From the NCBI RefSeq assembly GCF_029989365.1, contig NZ_JAPRAQ010000001.1:620001-684000 (forward strand): DNA of 64,000 nucleotides, written 5' to 3'. Shown one piece after another: positions 54,367 to 62,541 of this stretch. Every line of letters starts with the position of its first letter. Position 1 is the first letter of the stretch. Below the pieces are notes generated by a model. The model saw only the letters and a program-made list of their open reading frames with translations, did no database searches and was not told where the DNA came from. A program made the position numbers and the translations under genes. Source of the stretch: Bradyrhizobium sp. Arg816. GTDB taxonomy: Bacteria; Pseudomonadota; Alphaproteobacteria; Rhizobiales; Xanthobacteraceae.

Positions 54367-54373
54367 TTGTCTC

Positions 54374-55051
54374 TTAGGCCGCGTTGTGAAGGCGCGGCGT
54401 GACGAAGCCGGGCGCGGTGACGCCGCGCAGCGATTTCGCCAGCGCCAGCACGGCGAGATCGGCGAGCGGCTCGATCACGATGACGAGCGCGTAGGAGGCC
54501 GCGAAGGTTGCGATGTTGACGAGATTGGTCGCACCGAAGCCGGAGCCATAGAGCGCCCAGAACGCGACCCAGGCGATGACGCCGGCCTGATACGTGGTCG
54601 ACAGCGCCAGCGCCTGACGGTACTTCAAATCGACATAGGCGGTGTTGCGGGCAATGATCCGCGAGGCAATCGCCTGGATCCCGAACAGCGGCACCAGCAG
54701 CGTGGTGACGTTCATGCCGAATTGCGGCAGATCGGGCGGCTCGAAGAAGATGCCCTGGAACAACAGTCCGAACGCAAGGCCGAAGGCCGCCGGCGCTGCC
54801 CCAAACAGCAGGAACAGGGTCGAGCCGAGGATGAAGTGCACCTCGGAGACGCCGACCGGGAAGTGCGGCAGGATCTCGAAGAAGACGAACACGAGGCCCG
54901 TGGTGGCGAGCGTCCGCGCCGCGAACGACGTGATGCCCTGCTCGCGCACGGTCTCGACCGCGAGCTTCAACGCAACGCCGCCGACGGCGATGCCGGTTGC
55001 GTAACTCAACACGAGCTTGGCGCCCGATACTATCCCGGGTTCGATATGCAT
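54374..55051 (-). CDS. CbiM-like energy-coupling-factor cobalt permease
   Basis: The 225-residue membrane protein starts MHIEPGIVSGAKLVLSYATG; the extreme N-terminal Met-His-Ile is a hallmark of CbiM/NikM, where it takes part in metal binding. It contains GVSEVHFILGSTLFLLFGAAPAA and LPQFGMNVTTLLVPL, and about six hydrophobic segments. It would import cobalt for corrin synthesis. AGGAAGGA lies just before the ATG. No CbiN, CbiQ or CbiO gene is seen next to it, so it acts alone or with components elsewhere. It is the first gene after the second riboswitch. Confidence 0.85.
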   Translation of the reverse strand: MHIEPGIVSGAKLVLSYATGIAVGGVALKLAVETVREQGITSFAARTLATTGLVFVFFEILPHFPVGVSEVHFILGSTLFLLFGAAPAAFGLAFGLLFQGIFFEPPDLPQFGMNVTTLLVPLFGIQAIASRIIARNTAYVDLKYRQALALSTTYQAGVIAWVAFWALYGSGFGATNLVNIATFAASYALVIVIEPLADLAVLALAKSLRGVTAPGFVTPRLHNAA

Positions 55052-55103
55052 GGTTCAGTTCCTTCCTGCCGTCACACCCGACGGCCTTGGCCACAAAACA
55101 TGC

Positions 55104-55254
55104 ACGGCCGGTCTCCTGGCTCGCGGTTCACTGGGGTTCTCCGGCCTTCCCGAGCCTCGCGGCCCAGTGGCTGATCGGAGCCCCTCACCGCTTACAGTCG
55201 CGGGGGCGGCTGGGGTTTTGGGCGGCGCAATTGTCCGCCCACCCCCATTCCCGA
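55104..55254 (-). promoter_or_regulatory. Cobalamin riboswitch controlling the cbiM-like, cobF and cobT genes
   Basis: On the minus strand the element shows GGGAATGGGGGTGG, then CCGCCCCCGCGACTGTAAGCGG, CCACTGGG, CGGGAAGGC, and the B12 box GAGCCAGGAGACCGGCC near 55105-55122. It lies 52 bases upstream of the cbiM-like start. High cobalamin would switch off cobalt uptake and the two biosynthesis genes behind it. The cobA gene ends 97 bases upstream of the element, so this forms a separate transcription unit. Confidence 0.93.
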
Positions 55255-55350
55255 TTATGCTCCGGCGGTTTGCGCCACCTCGAGCACCATGCATCTCCTG
55301 TGTGCCCCTTTCGCCAGCCGGGCGTCAAGGGCGAAGGGCGGCCGGGACGG

Positions 55351-56082
55351 TCATGACGGATAATCCCCCGCCAGCGCGCCAAACAGGATCACGGCGGCCG
55401 TCGAGGCCGCGCCGCCCCGTGCAAGCTGTTCGGCCAGCTCGGCAATGGTGGTGCGGACCAGCCGCTCGTCGGGACGCCCGAGGGATTCGGCGAACAGCGC
55501 CGGGGTATCAGGGGCGAGGCCGTGCTCGATCAATTTTGCGACAAGCGCCGGAAAGGTGCGCCGGCCCATATAGACCACGGTGGTCGCTTCGGGGTCCGCC
55601 AGCGCCGCCCAGTTCAAATTCTGCGGCAGCTCGCCGGTGACATCGGCTCCGGTCACGAACTGCACCCGGCGCGAGGTGTGGCGCCGGGTCAGGGGAATGC
55701 CGGCTTGCGCGGCGGCGACACAGGCCGAGGTGATTCCGGGAATGATCTCGTAGCCGATGCCGGCTTCGCGCAGCGCCTCCAGCTCCTCCTCGAGCCGGCC
55801 AAAGATGCCGGCATCGCCCGATTTCAGCCGCACCACACGGACGCCTGCCGCGGCGTAGTCGACCAGCAGCCGGTTGACGTGGTGCTGCTTGGTCGAGGGC
55901 CGCCCCGCGCGCTTCCCGACCGCGACGAGATTGGCGCCCGGCCGGGCCAGATCGAGGATCGCGCCGGAGGCGAGGTCGTCGTAGAGCACGACGTCGGCAT
56001 CGCGCAGCCGCGCGGCGCCTTTGACCGTGAGGAGCTCGGGGTCGCCGGGGCCGGCCGAGATGAAAGTGACAAAACCGCTCAC
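55351..56082 (-). CDS. cobA: Uroporphyrinogen-III C-methyltransferase
   Basis: The 243-residue enzyme adds methyl groups at C2 and C7 of uroporphyrinogen III to give precorrin-2. It has the tetrapyrrole-methylase signature VTFISAGPGDPELLTVKGAARL and VVRLKSGDAGIFGRLEEE. The start is GTG at 56082, overlapping the cobB stop as GTGA. It ends a five-gene run cobL-cobE-cobM-cobB-cobA. Confidence 0.93.
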   Translation of the reverse strand: MSGFVTFISAGPGDPELLTVKGAARLRDADVVLYDDLASGAILDLARPGANLVAVGKRAGRPSTKQHHVNRLLVDYAAAGVRVVRLKSGDAGIFGRLEEELEALREAGIGYEIIPGITSACVAAAQAGIPLTRRHTSRRVQFVTGADVTGELPQNLNWAALADPEATTVVYMGRRTFPALVAKLIEHGLAPDTPALFAESLGRPDERLVRTTIAELAEQLARGGAASTAAVILFGALAGDYPS

Positions 56083-57389
56083 CGGTCCTCCGCGATCAGA
56101 TGGAAGAACGTGCCGGTGGCACGACCGCGGCGCGAGCCGGTCTCGGCGATAACGGCGCCTGTTGCGTCTTGCACGACCGCCAGCGGCGTATCCGGCTGCG
56201 CGACAATCGTCGAATAGTGGAACTCGTGACCGCGCAGGCGCGCGCCGACCTGATGGCCCGGCATCGGCGCGGCGAGCGCAGCGAGACGATAGCCCAGATG
56301 CATGCGGCGCTTGGCAAAGCTCGTCTCCAGTCCGAGCAGGCCCGTCATCTCATGGCGAATGCCGTCGGCATCGGTCAGAGCAGTTCCCAGCACCATATAG
56401 CCCCCGCATTCGCCGTGCACCGGCCGTGTGTCAGCGAAGGCGCGCAAGCCGCTGCGAAAGCGGGCATTGGCGGCGATCGTGCCGGCATGGAGCTCGGGAT
56501 AACCGCCGGGCAGCCAGCAGACATCGGCGCTGGCATCGGGCGCTTCATCGGCAAGCGGCGAGAAGGTCGAGATCTCGGCGCCGGCCGCGCGCCAGGTCTC
56601 CAGCATGTGCGGATAGATGAAGGAGAACGCGGCATCGCGGGCAAGCGCAATGCGCTGTCCGGGCGGCGTCACATTCATGCCGTTTGCCGCCGGTTGCGGC
56701 AACCAGCTTGCGGCCGATCGCAGCACCGCATCGAGATCGACATGCTCGGCGACGAAGCGCGCGGCTTCGTCGATCAGCTTGCCGATCTCGGCCTGCTCTT
56801 CGGCCTGCACCAGGCCGAGATGCCGTTTCGGCAGGCTGATCTCGGCATGGCGCGGCAGCGCGCCGAACACGGCGATGCCGGCGTCGTTGAGTGCACGCCG
56901 CACGAGATCTTCATGACGCGGGCTGGCGACGCGATTGAGCACCACGCCGGCGAGGCGCACACCCGCGCGATAGTCACGAAGGCCTGCGGCGATCGCCGCC
57001 GCCGTCTGCGCCTGTCCGGAGGGATCGATCACCAGCAGCACCGGCCAGCCCAGCATCTCCGCAATGTCGGCGGTGGCGCCGGTGCCGGAGACGCCGCGCC
57101 CGGCGACGCCGTCGAACAGGCCCATCGAGCCCTCCGCGAGCACGATGTCCGCGTCCGCACCGCGGCTGACGAGATGCGCGATTGCTTCGCGACCCATCGC
57201 CCAGCTATCGACGTTGACGGAAGCGCGCCCCGTCGCGGCGGCATGGAAGGCGGGATCGATATAGTCGGGTCCGCTCTTGAAGCATTGCACGTTCAGTCCG
57301 CGATTGCGCCAGGCGCGCGCCAGCGCCAGCGTCAGCGTGGTCTTGCCGACGCCGGAGGCCGGCGCGGAGATGACGAGCCCTGCCGACAT
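56079..57389 (-). CDS. cobB: Hydrogenobyrinic acid a,c-diamide synthase
   Basis: The 436-residue ATP- and glutamine-dependent amidase converts hydrogenobyrinate to its a,c-diamide. The N-terminal P-loop domain reads ISAPASGVGKTTLTLAL with CFKSGPDYIDP; the C-terminal triad glutaminase domain has its Cys in HGECGGYMVLG. The ATG at 57389 has GGAGG seven bases upstream and overlaps the cobM stop by one base; a GTG one codon earlier is possible. In the aerobic pathway this precedes cobalt insertion by CobN-CobS-CobT. Confidence 0.93.
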   Translation of the reverse strand: MSAGLVISAPASGVGKTTLTLALARAWRNRGLNVQCFKSGPDYIDPAFHAAATGRASVNVDSWAMGREAIAHLVSRGADADIVLAEGSMGLFDGVAGRGVSGTGATADIAEMLGWPVLLVIDPSGQAQTAAAIAAGLRDYRAGVRLAGVVLNRVASPRHEDLVRRALNDAGIAVFGALPRHAEISLPKRHLGLVQAEEQAEIGKLIDEAARFVAEHVDLDAVLRSAASWLPQPAANGMNVTPPGQRIALARDAAFSFIYPHMLETWRAAGAEISTFSPLADEAPDASADVCWLPGGYPELHAGTIAANARFRSGLRAFADTRPVHGECGGYMVLGTALTDADGIRHEMTGLLGLETSFAKRRMHLGYRLAALAAPMPGHQVGARLRGHEFHYSTIVAQPDTPLAVVQDATGAVIAETGSRRGRATGTFFHLIAEDR

Positions 57390-58171
57390 CACGATGCCTC
57401 CGGAAAGCGCGGATCGGCGCCGAGCGGCCGATAGCGGCGGTCGTAATCGGCGGCATAGAGACGGCTCTCGGCAAAGTCCGCAGCGCCAAGCGTCTTGCCG
57501 ACCAGGATCAGCGCGGTGCGCTCCATCTCTGTGCCGACGGCGGCATCGAGCGTCGCCAGCGTGCCGCGAACGATGCGCTGATCCGGCCAGCTCGCGCGCC
57601 AGACGATTGCGACGGGGCAGTCCGCGCCGTAATGCGGCGTCAGCTCGGCGACGACCTTGCCGAGCAGATGGATCGACAGATGGATCGCGAGCACCGCACC
57701 GGTGGCGGCAAACGCCGCGAGCTGTTCGCCCTCAGGCATCGCGCTGGCGCGGCCCGGCGTGCGCGTCAGCACGACTGACTGGGCAAGACCGGGCAGCGTC
57801 AGCTCGGTCTCCAGCGCGGCTGCTGCAGCCGAAAACGACGGAACACCCGGCGTGACCGTGTAGGGAATGGCGAGCGCGCGCAGACGTCGCAGCTGCTCGC
57901 CCATCGCCGACCAGATCGCGAGATCGCCGGAATGCAAGCGGGCAACATCCTTGCCGTCGGCATGCGCGGCCGCGATCTCCGCGATGATCTCGTCGAGCGA
58001 CAGAGGTGCGGTGTTGACGATACGCGCGCCGGGCGGGCAATGCGCCAGCACGCCCTCGGGCACCAGCGAGCCCGCATAGAGGCAGACCGGACAGGCCGCG
58101 ATCAGGTCGCGTCCGCGCAACGTCAGCAAGTCCGGAGCGCCCGGTCCTGCACCGATGAAGTGCACCGTCAT
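57389..58171 (-). CDS. cobM: Precorrin-4 C11-methyltransferase
   Basis: This 260-residue SAM methyltransferase converts precorrin-4 to precorrin-5. It starts [22 protein letters not shown] and has [22 protein letters not shown], characteristic of CobM/CbiF. The ATG at 58171 overlaps the cobE stop by ATGA, and its end overlaps cobB by one base. Confidence 0.93.
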   Translation of the reverse strand: MTVHFIGAGPGAPDLLTLRGRDLIAACPVCLYAGSLVPEGVLAHCPPGARIVNTAPLSLDEIIAEIAAAHADGKDVARLHSGDLAIWSAMGEQLRRLRALAIPYTVTPGVPSFSAAAAALETELTLPGLAQSVVLTRTPGRASAMPEGEQLAAFAATGAVLAIHLSIHLLGKVVAELTPHYGADCPVAIVWRASWPDQRIVRGTLATLDAAVGTEMERTALILVGKTLGAADFAESRLYAADYDRRYRPLGADPRFPEAS

Positions 58172-58536
58172 GGGCCGTCTCCTTCCGCGATCGCGGCGGT
58201 CGCGGTGCGATCCCGCGAGACCGCCCGCGTCGCAATCAATCGCGCGCGAGGGCCAGCGGCAACGAGCGCAGCGGCTTCAGCGACCGAGCCCGTGCCGAAC
58301 TTTTCCGCTACGAGTTTTGACTGCGTCGGCGTCTCGATGCCGGCCAGCATGTCCGCCGGAACCGGCTTGATCGGCACGCCGCATTCACGCGCGAGCTGCT
58401 TGAGCGGCTCCGAATCGGCCTTGTCGCTGACAGTCGCGACCGCTGCAAGGCCTTCGGGACCGCCGGCTGCCATAAGCGCCTCGCGCAACGAAGCGAGCGT
58501 GACATCCTTTTTGAATCCGAGTCCGGCGACTTTCAT
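58168..58536 (-). CDS. cobE: CobE (CbiG C-terminal domain-like) cobalamin biosynthesis protein
   Basis: The 122-residue protein matches the CbiG C-terminal/CobE family: [37 protein letters not shown] and [11 protein letters not shown]. It takes part in aerobic corrin synthesis by an incompletely understood role. The ATG at 58536 overlaps the cobL stop by ATGA, and its own stop overlaps cobM. Confidence 0.85.
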   Translation of the reverse strand: MKVAGLGFKKDVTLASLREALMAAGGPEGLAAVATVSDKADSEPLKQLARECGVPIKPVPADMLAGIETPTQSKLVAEKFGTGSVAEAAALVAAGPRARLIATRAVSRDRTATAAIAEGDGP

Positions 58537-59726
58537 CGAACCGCACTCCATTGCACCACGGGCCGCGACGCTTCCCAGGACCTGTAGCGGCCGAGCGGGC
58601 CGGCATGTGCGATCTCGACCCGCATCAACTCACCGCCATGGCGCTGGTGCAGTTCGCCGAGCAGCGCCTCCGTCTCCAGCGTCACCGCATGCGCGACGAG
58701 GCGCGCACCCGGCACAAGCCGCGGCCAGATGGCATCGAACATTGCGATATCGAGACCGCCACCGATAAAGACGGCATCCGGCGCTTCCAGTCCGGCAAGA
58801 GCTTCGGGCGCGGTCGCCGCGATGACATTAATCCGATGCGCCAATCCGAACGCAGCTGCATTGCTGCGGATGTTCGCGGCGCGATCCTCGCGCGCCTCGA
58901 TGGCGCTCGCCGTCCCGCCGCACAGCGCCCATTCCACCGAGATCGACCCCGAGCCGGCGCCGATATCCCACAGCCGTTCTCCGGGACGCGGCGCCAGCGC
59001 CGAGAGCGCGAGCGCGCGCACCGGCCGCTTGGTGATCTGGCCGTCGTGCATGAAGAGATCGTCCGACAGCCCGGAGCTGCGGGAAATGCCTTGCCTGCCC
59101 CTCGCCTCGACGGCTACTGCGACTAGGTTTTCGGCGAGATCGCCCGCAAAGCTGTCGGCACGATGCTCAGCGATGCTCTCGCGCGGTCCGCCGAGCGCGG
59201 CGAGAGTCCAGAACGCCGAGGCGCCCCACCCGCGCTCGCGCAGCCATGTCGCGAGCTCGCCGGCCGCCTTGCCGTCACGCACGAGGCAAATGATGCGCGC
59301 ACCTCGGACCAGATGCGGCACGAGACGCTCGAACGGGGCGGCATGAAGCCCGAGACAGGCAATGGCTTCGAGGCGCCAGCCAAGCCGCGCGGCGGCGAGC
59401 GAGAAGGTCGATGGCGCCGAACGCGCGATCCACTCGTTGGCATCGAGCTTCTCGGCGAGACTTGCACCCGCGCCGTGCCAGAACGGATCGCCGGAGGCGA
59501 GCACCACCGTCGGCCGGCCGCGGCAGCTCAGCACGATGTCTACGTCGAACGGCACCGGCCACGGGCGACCGCGCCCCCCCACATCAGCAAGCGCGAGATG
59601 ACGCTCGCCACCAAAAACAGTTTCTGCCTTGGCGAGCGCCTTTCGGCTTGCCTCGGACAGCCCGGCAAGGCCATCTTCGCCGATACCGATGATGGTCAGC
59701 CAGGGATCAGCCAAGGAATCAACCAT
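58533..59726 (-). CDS. cobL: Precorrin-6Y C5,15-methyltransferase (decarboxylating)
   Basis: This 397-residue fusion enzyme methylates C5 and C15 and removes the C12 acetate carboxyl. The N-terminal half is the CbiE-type methylase (LTIIGIGEDGLAGLSEASRKAL), the C-terminal half the CbiT type with SAM motif GAGSGSISVEWAL. The ATG at 59726 and the cobK ATG at 59725 overlap in the palindrome CATG, on opposite strands; GAGGG eight bases upstream of the cobL ATG lies inside cobK. It heads the leftward cobL-cobE-cobM-cobB-cobA run. Confidence 0.92.
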   Translation of the reverse strand: MVDSLADPWLTIIGIGEDGLAGLSEASRKALAKAETVFGGERHLALADVGGRGRPWPVPFDVDIVLSCRGRPTVVLASGDPFWHGAGASLAEKLDANEWIARSAPSTFSLAAARLGWRLEAIACLGLHAAPFERLVPHLVRGARIICLVRDGKAAGELATWLRERGWGASAFWTLAALGGPRESIAEHRADSFAGDLAENLVAVAVEARGRQGISRSSGLSDDLFMHDGQITKRPVRALALSALAPRPGERLWDIGAGSGSISVEWALCGGTASAIEAREDRAANIRSNAAAFGLAHRINVIAATAPEALAGLEAPDAVFIGGGLDIAMFDAIWPRLVPGARLVAHAVTLETEALLGELHQRHGGELMRVEIAHAGPLGRYRSWEASRPVVQWSAVR

Positions 59727-60471
59727 GATTCGCGCCCTCATTCTGGGCGGAACCGCCGATGCGAGCTTGCTCGCCGCGGAAATCGCACGCGCGCGCATCG
59801 ACGCCGTGTATTCCTATGGCGGCCGCACCCGCGCGCCCGCCGATCAGCCGCTGCCGACCCGCATCGGTGGCTTCGGCGGCGTGAGCGGGCTTGCCGGCTA
59901 TATTCGCAGCGAAGGCATCACGCATGTGATCGACGCGACGCACCCCTTCGCCGCCGAGATGAGCCGCCACGCGGTCGAGGCGTGCGCGAAAACGGGCACG
60001 CCGCTGATCGCGCTCGAGCGCGCGACCTGGACGAAGGCGCCCGGAGACAATTGGATCGAAGTCGCCGATGTCACCGCCGCGCTCGCTGCGCTGCCCGAGA
60101 CGCCGGCAAAAATATTCCTCGCCATCGGCCGCCAGCACATCGCACCGTTCGCGACGAAGCCGCAGCACGCCTACACGCTCCGTTTCGTCGATCCGCCCGA
60201 GGCACCCCTGCCCTTCGCTGCCGACGTGATCGTGTCGCGTGGACCATTCACGCTTGACGGTGAGCTGGAAATGATGCGCACGCGCGGCATCGCGTGGATC
60301 GTCGCCCGCAATTCCGGCGGCGACGGCGCACGCGCCAAGATCGACGCGGCCCGCAAGCTCGGCCTGCCCGTGATCATGATAGCGCGACCGGAGCTGCCCG
60401 ATCGCCAGCGGGTCGAGAGCGTGGCCGAGATCATGCAGTGGCTCGGTCATCGGACCTGCCTCGGGGCATAG
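59725..60471 (+). CDS. cobK: Precorrin-6A reductase
   Basis: The 248-residue NADPH-dependent enzyme reduces precorrin-6A to precorrin-6B (6Y). It has the start MIRALILGGTADASLLAAEI, then GYIRSEGITHVIDATHPFA and FLAIGRQHIAPF, typical of CobK/CbiJ. Its ATG shares the palindrome CATG with the cobL ATG, with AAGGA seven to eight bases upstream inside cobL. It is the only corrin gene here on the plus strand, and its 3' end overlaps that of cobJ by 25 bases. Confidence 0.92.
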   Translation: MIRALILGGTADASLLAAEIARARIDAVYSYGGRTRAPADQPLPTRIGGFGGVSGLAGYIRSEGITHVIDATHPFAAEMSRHAVEACAKTGTPLIALERATWTKAPGDNWIEVADVTAALAALPETPAKIFLAIGRQHIAPFATKPQHAYTLRFVDPPEAPLPFAADVIVSRGPFTLDGELEMMRTRGIAWIVARNSGGDGARAKIDAARKLGLPVIMIARPELPDRQRVESVAEIMQWLGHRTCLGA

Positions 60472-61181
60472 ACCCAGCGGCCGACGCGGCGCGTCTGCGA
60501 ATTGCCGACGATCACCAACGTGCGCATGTCAGCCATCTCAGGCCGCGCGTCGTTCAGCGCGACGGTTTCGATCCGCTCGTCCGACGAGCTGATCGCGCGC
60601 GCGAAGATCACAAGGCGCTCGCCGCAGCCGGCGTCCTTCAACACCGCAAGCGCACGGCCAAAACCCTCCGGCCGGCTCGCAGAGCGGGGATTGTACATCG
60701 CAATCGAGAAGTCGGCTTCGGCGGCGAGCCGCAGACGCTTCTCGATCACTGCCCACGGCTTGAGATTGTCGGAGAGATTGATCGCGCAGAAATCATGGCC
60801 GAGCGGCGCGCCGGCGCGCGCGGCGGCCGCCAGCATCGCTGTGATGCCGGGCAAAACACGAATGGGAAGCTCGCGCCATTGCGGCGCCTGTTCGAGCGCC
60901 TCGAACACGGCCGACGCCATCGCGAAGACGCCGGGGTCGCCGGAGGAGACGACGACGACCTGGCCGCCTTCGGCCGCAAGTCGCAGGGCCTCGCTCGCGC
61001 GCTGCAGCTCTTCGCGATTGTCGGAGGGACGCAAGGTGAGCCCCGCCCGCGGTGGCACGCGCGCAACATAAGGCGCGTAGCCCAGAATGTCGGTCGCGGC
61101 GGCAAGGGCGCCGGAGACCTCGGGCGTCACCAGCGCATCGCTACCCGGCCCAAGGCCCGCGATGGTCAGCGTGCCCGTCAT
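60447..61181 (-). CDS. cobJ: Precorrin-3B C17-methyltransferase
   Basis: The 244-residue enzyme methylates precorrin-3B at C17 and contracts the ring, giving precorrin-4. It has LTIAGLGPGSDALVTPEV, VVVSSGDPGVFAMASAVFE and GHDFCAINLSD, CobJ/CbiH hallmarks. Its ATG overlaps the cobI stop by ATGA. The 3' end overlaps cobK tail to tail. Confidence 0.93.
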   Translation of the reverse strand: MTGTLTIAGLGPGSDALVTPEVSGALAAATDILGYAPYVARVPPRAGLTLRPSDNREELQRASEALRLAAEGGQVVVVSSGDPGVFAMASAVFEALEQAPQWRELPIRVLPGITAMLAAAARAGAPLGHDFCAINLSDNLKPWAVIEKRLRLAAEADFSIAMYNPRSASRPEGFGRALAVLKDAGCGERLVIFARAISSSDERIETVALNDARPEMADMRTLVIVGNSQTRRVGRWVYAPRQVR

Positions 61182-61909
61182 TCGGCGGCGTCCAGATGCC
61201 GGCCTTTGCCGTGCACGAGCACGATCGCAAAATAAGGACAGTCGGCGGCATCGATCTCGGCGAGCCGCACCACGCGCTCGCCGGGCATGGTGCCGCGCTC
61301 GACCAGCCAGGCATCGTCCAGCCGCCCGGCGGAGGCCAGCGCGCGGCGCACCTTTGCGAGATTGCGGCCGGTCTTCATGATGACCAGCGCATCGGAATCG
61401 CGCATGCGCCGTTCGAGCTCGTCTTCGGCGAGCGTGCCCATCAGCACCGTCGTCACGTCGTCACCAAGCGCGATCGGCTGTCCGACGCCGTTCCAGCAAC
61501 CAACCATACCGGGAATCCCCGCGATCACCTCGATCTCGACACGGCCTTGCAGGCGCGTGTGCAGATGCATGAAGGAACCGTAGAAGTAAGGATCGCCCTC
61601 GCAGAGCACGACGACATCGACCGCGCGCGAAAGCCGCGCCAGCCGTTCCGCCCATTCGTCGTAGAAGCCGGCGAGCAGTTGCACATACTCCGGGCTATCG
61701 AAAGCGAGCTCCGTCGTAACAGGATATTCCATTGCGTATTCGGTGACGTCGGCGGCCAACATGCCTTCGACGATCCGCCGCGCCTGGCCGGGCCGGCCCT
61801 TCTTGCGGAAATAGGCGACGTGCTTCGCAGCCCGCACCGTCCGGTCGGCGCGCACGCTCATCAGATCAGGATCGCCGGGGCCGAGACCGCAGCAGATGAT
61901 GCGTCCCAT
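61178..61909 (-). CDS. cobI: Precorrin-2 C20-methyltransferase
   Basis: The 243-residue enzyme methylates precorrin-2 at C20 to precorrin-3A. It begins MGRIICCGLGPGDPDLMSVRAD and has VVLCEGDPYFYGSFMHLHTRL, typical of CobI/CbiL. The ATG at 61909 agrees with the family and lies 2 bases after the cobH stop; the longer frame upstream is inside cobH. Confidence 0.93.
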   Translation of the reverse strand: MGRIICCGLGPGDPDLMSVRADRTVRAAKHVAYFRKKGRPGQARRIVEGMLAADVTEYAMEYPVTTELAFDSPEYVQLLAGFYDEWAERLARLSRAVDVVVLCEGDPYFYGSFMHLHTRLQGRVEIEVIAGIPGMVGCWNGVGQPIALGDDVTTVLMGTLAEDELERRMRDSDALVIMKTGRNLAKVRRALASAGRLDDAWLVERGTMPGERVVRLAEIDAADCPYFAIVLVHGKGRHLDAAE

Positions 61910-61911
61910 GG

Positions 61912-62541
61912 CTATTCGCTCCGGCTCGCCAGTGCATTCACGGCGGCGACCGTGATCGCGGATCCGCCGAGGCGGCCCTCGACGGTCAGCGCGGCGACCT
62001 TCGGATCGGCCATCAGCGCAGCCTTGGACTCGGCCGCGCCGACGAAGCCGACCGGGCAACCGATGATCGCCGCAGGGCGCGGGCAGCCCGGGTCCTCGAG
62101 CATGTTGAGGAGATGAAACAGCGCGGTTGGCGCGTTACCGATCGCAACGATTGCGCCGTCGAGATGCGGTCGCCACAACTCCAGCGCCGCAGCCGACCGC
62201 GTGTTGCGCATGGACTGCGCGAGCGCGGGAACGGCCTCGTCGCCGAGCGTGCAGATCACGGCATTGGCCGCCGGCAGTCTCGCGCGCGTAATTCCTTCGG
62301 AGACCATGCGCGCGTCGCACAGAATCGGCGCGCCTCTCTGCAAGGCCGCGCGCGCAGCAGTCGCCATGCCTGATGTGAAGCGGATATGCGCCTCGAGGCC
62401 CACCATGCCGGCGGCGTGGATCATCCGCACCACCACCTGCTCCTCATCCGGCGTAAAGCGGGCAAGATCGGCCTCGGCCCGGATGGTCGCGAAGGATTGT
62501 CGGTAGATCGCCGCGCCATCGGTCTCGTAAGTGTGCGGCAT
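61912..62541 (-). CDS. cobH: Precorrin-8X methylmutase
   Basis: This 209-residue enzyme moves the C11 methyl to C12, giving hydrogenobyrinate. The catalytic His is in VVRMIHAAGMV. CDARMVSEGITR and GNAPTALFHLLNM are also typical. The ATG at 62541 overlaps the last base of the cobG stop (TGATG). Confidence 0.93.
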   Translation of the reverse strand: MPHTYETDGAAIYRQSFATIRAEADLARFTPDEEQVVVRMIHAAGMVGLEAHIRFTSGMATAARAALQRGAPILCDARMVSEGITRARLPAANAVICTLGDEAVPALAQSMRNTRSAAALELWRPHLDGAIVAIGNAPTALFHLLNMLEDPGCPRPAAIIGCPVGFVGAAESKAALMADPKVAALTVEGRLGGSAITVAAVNALASRSE

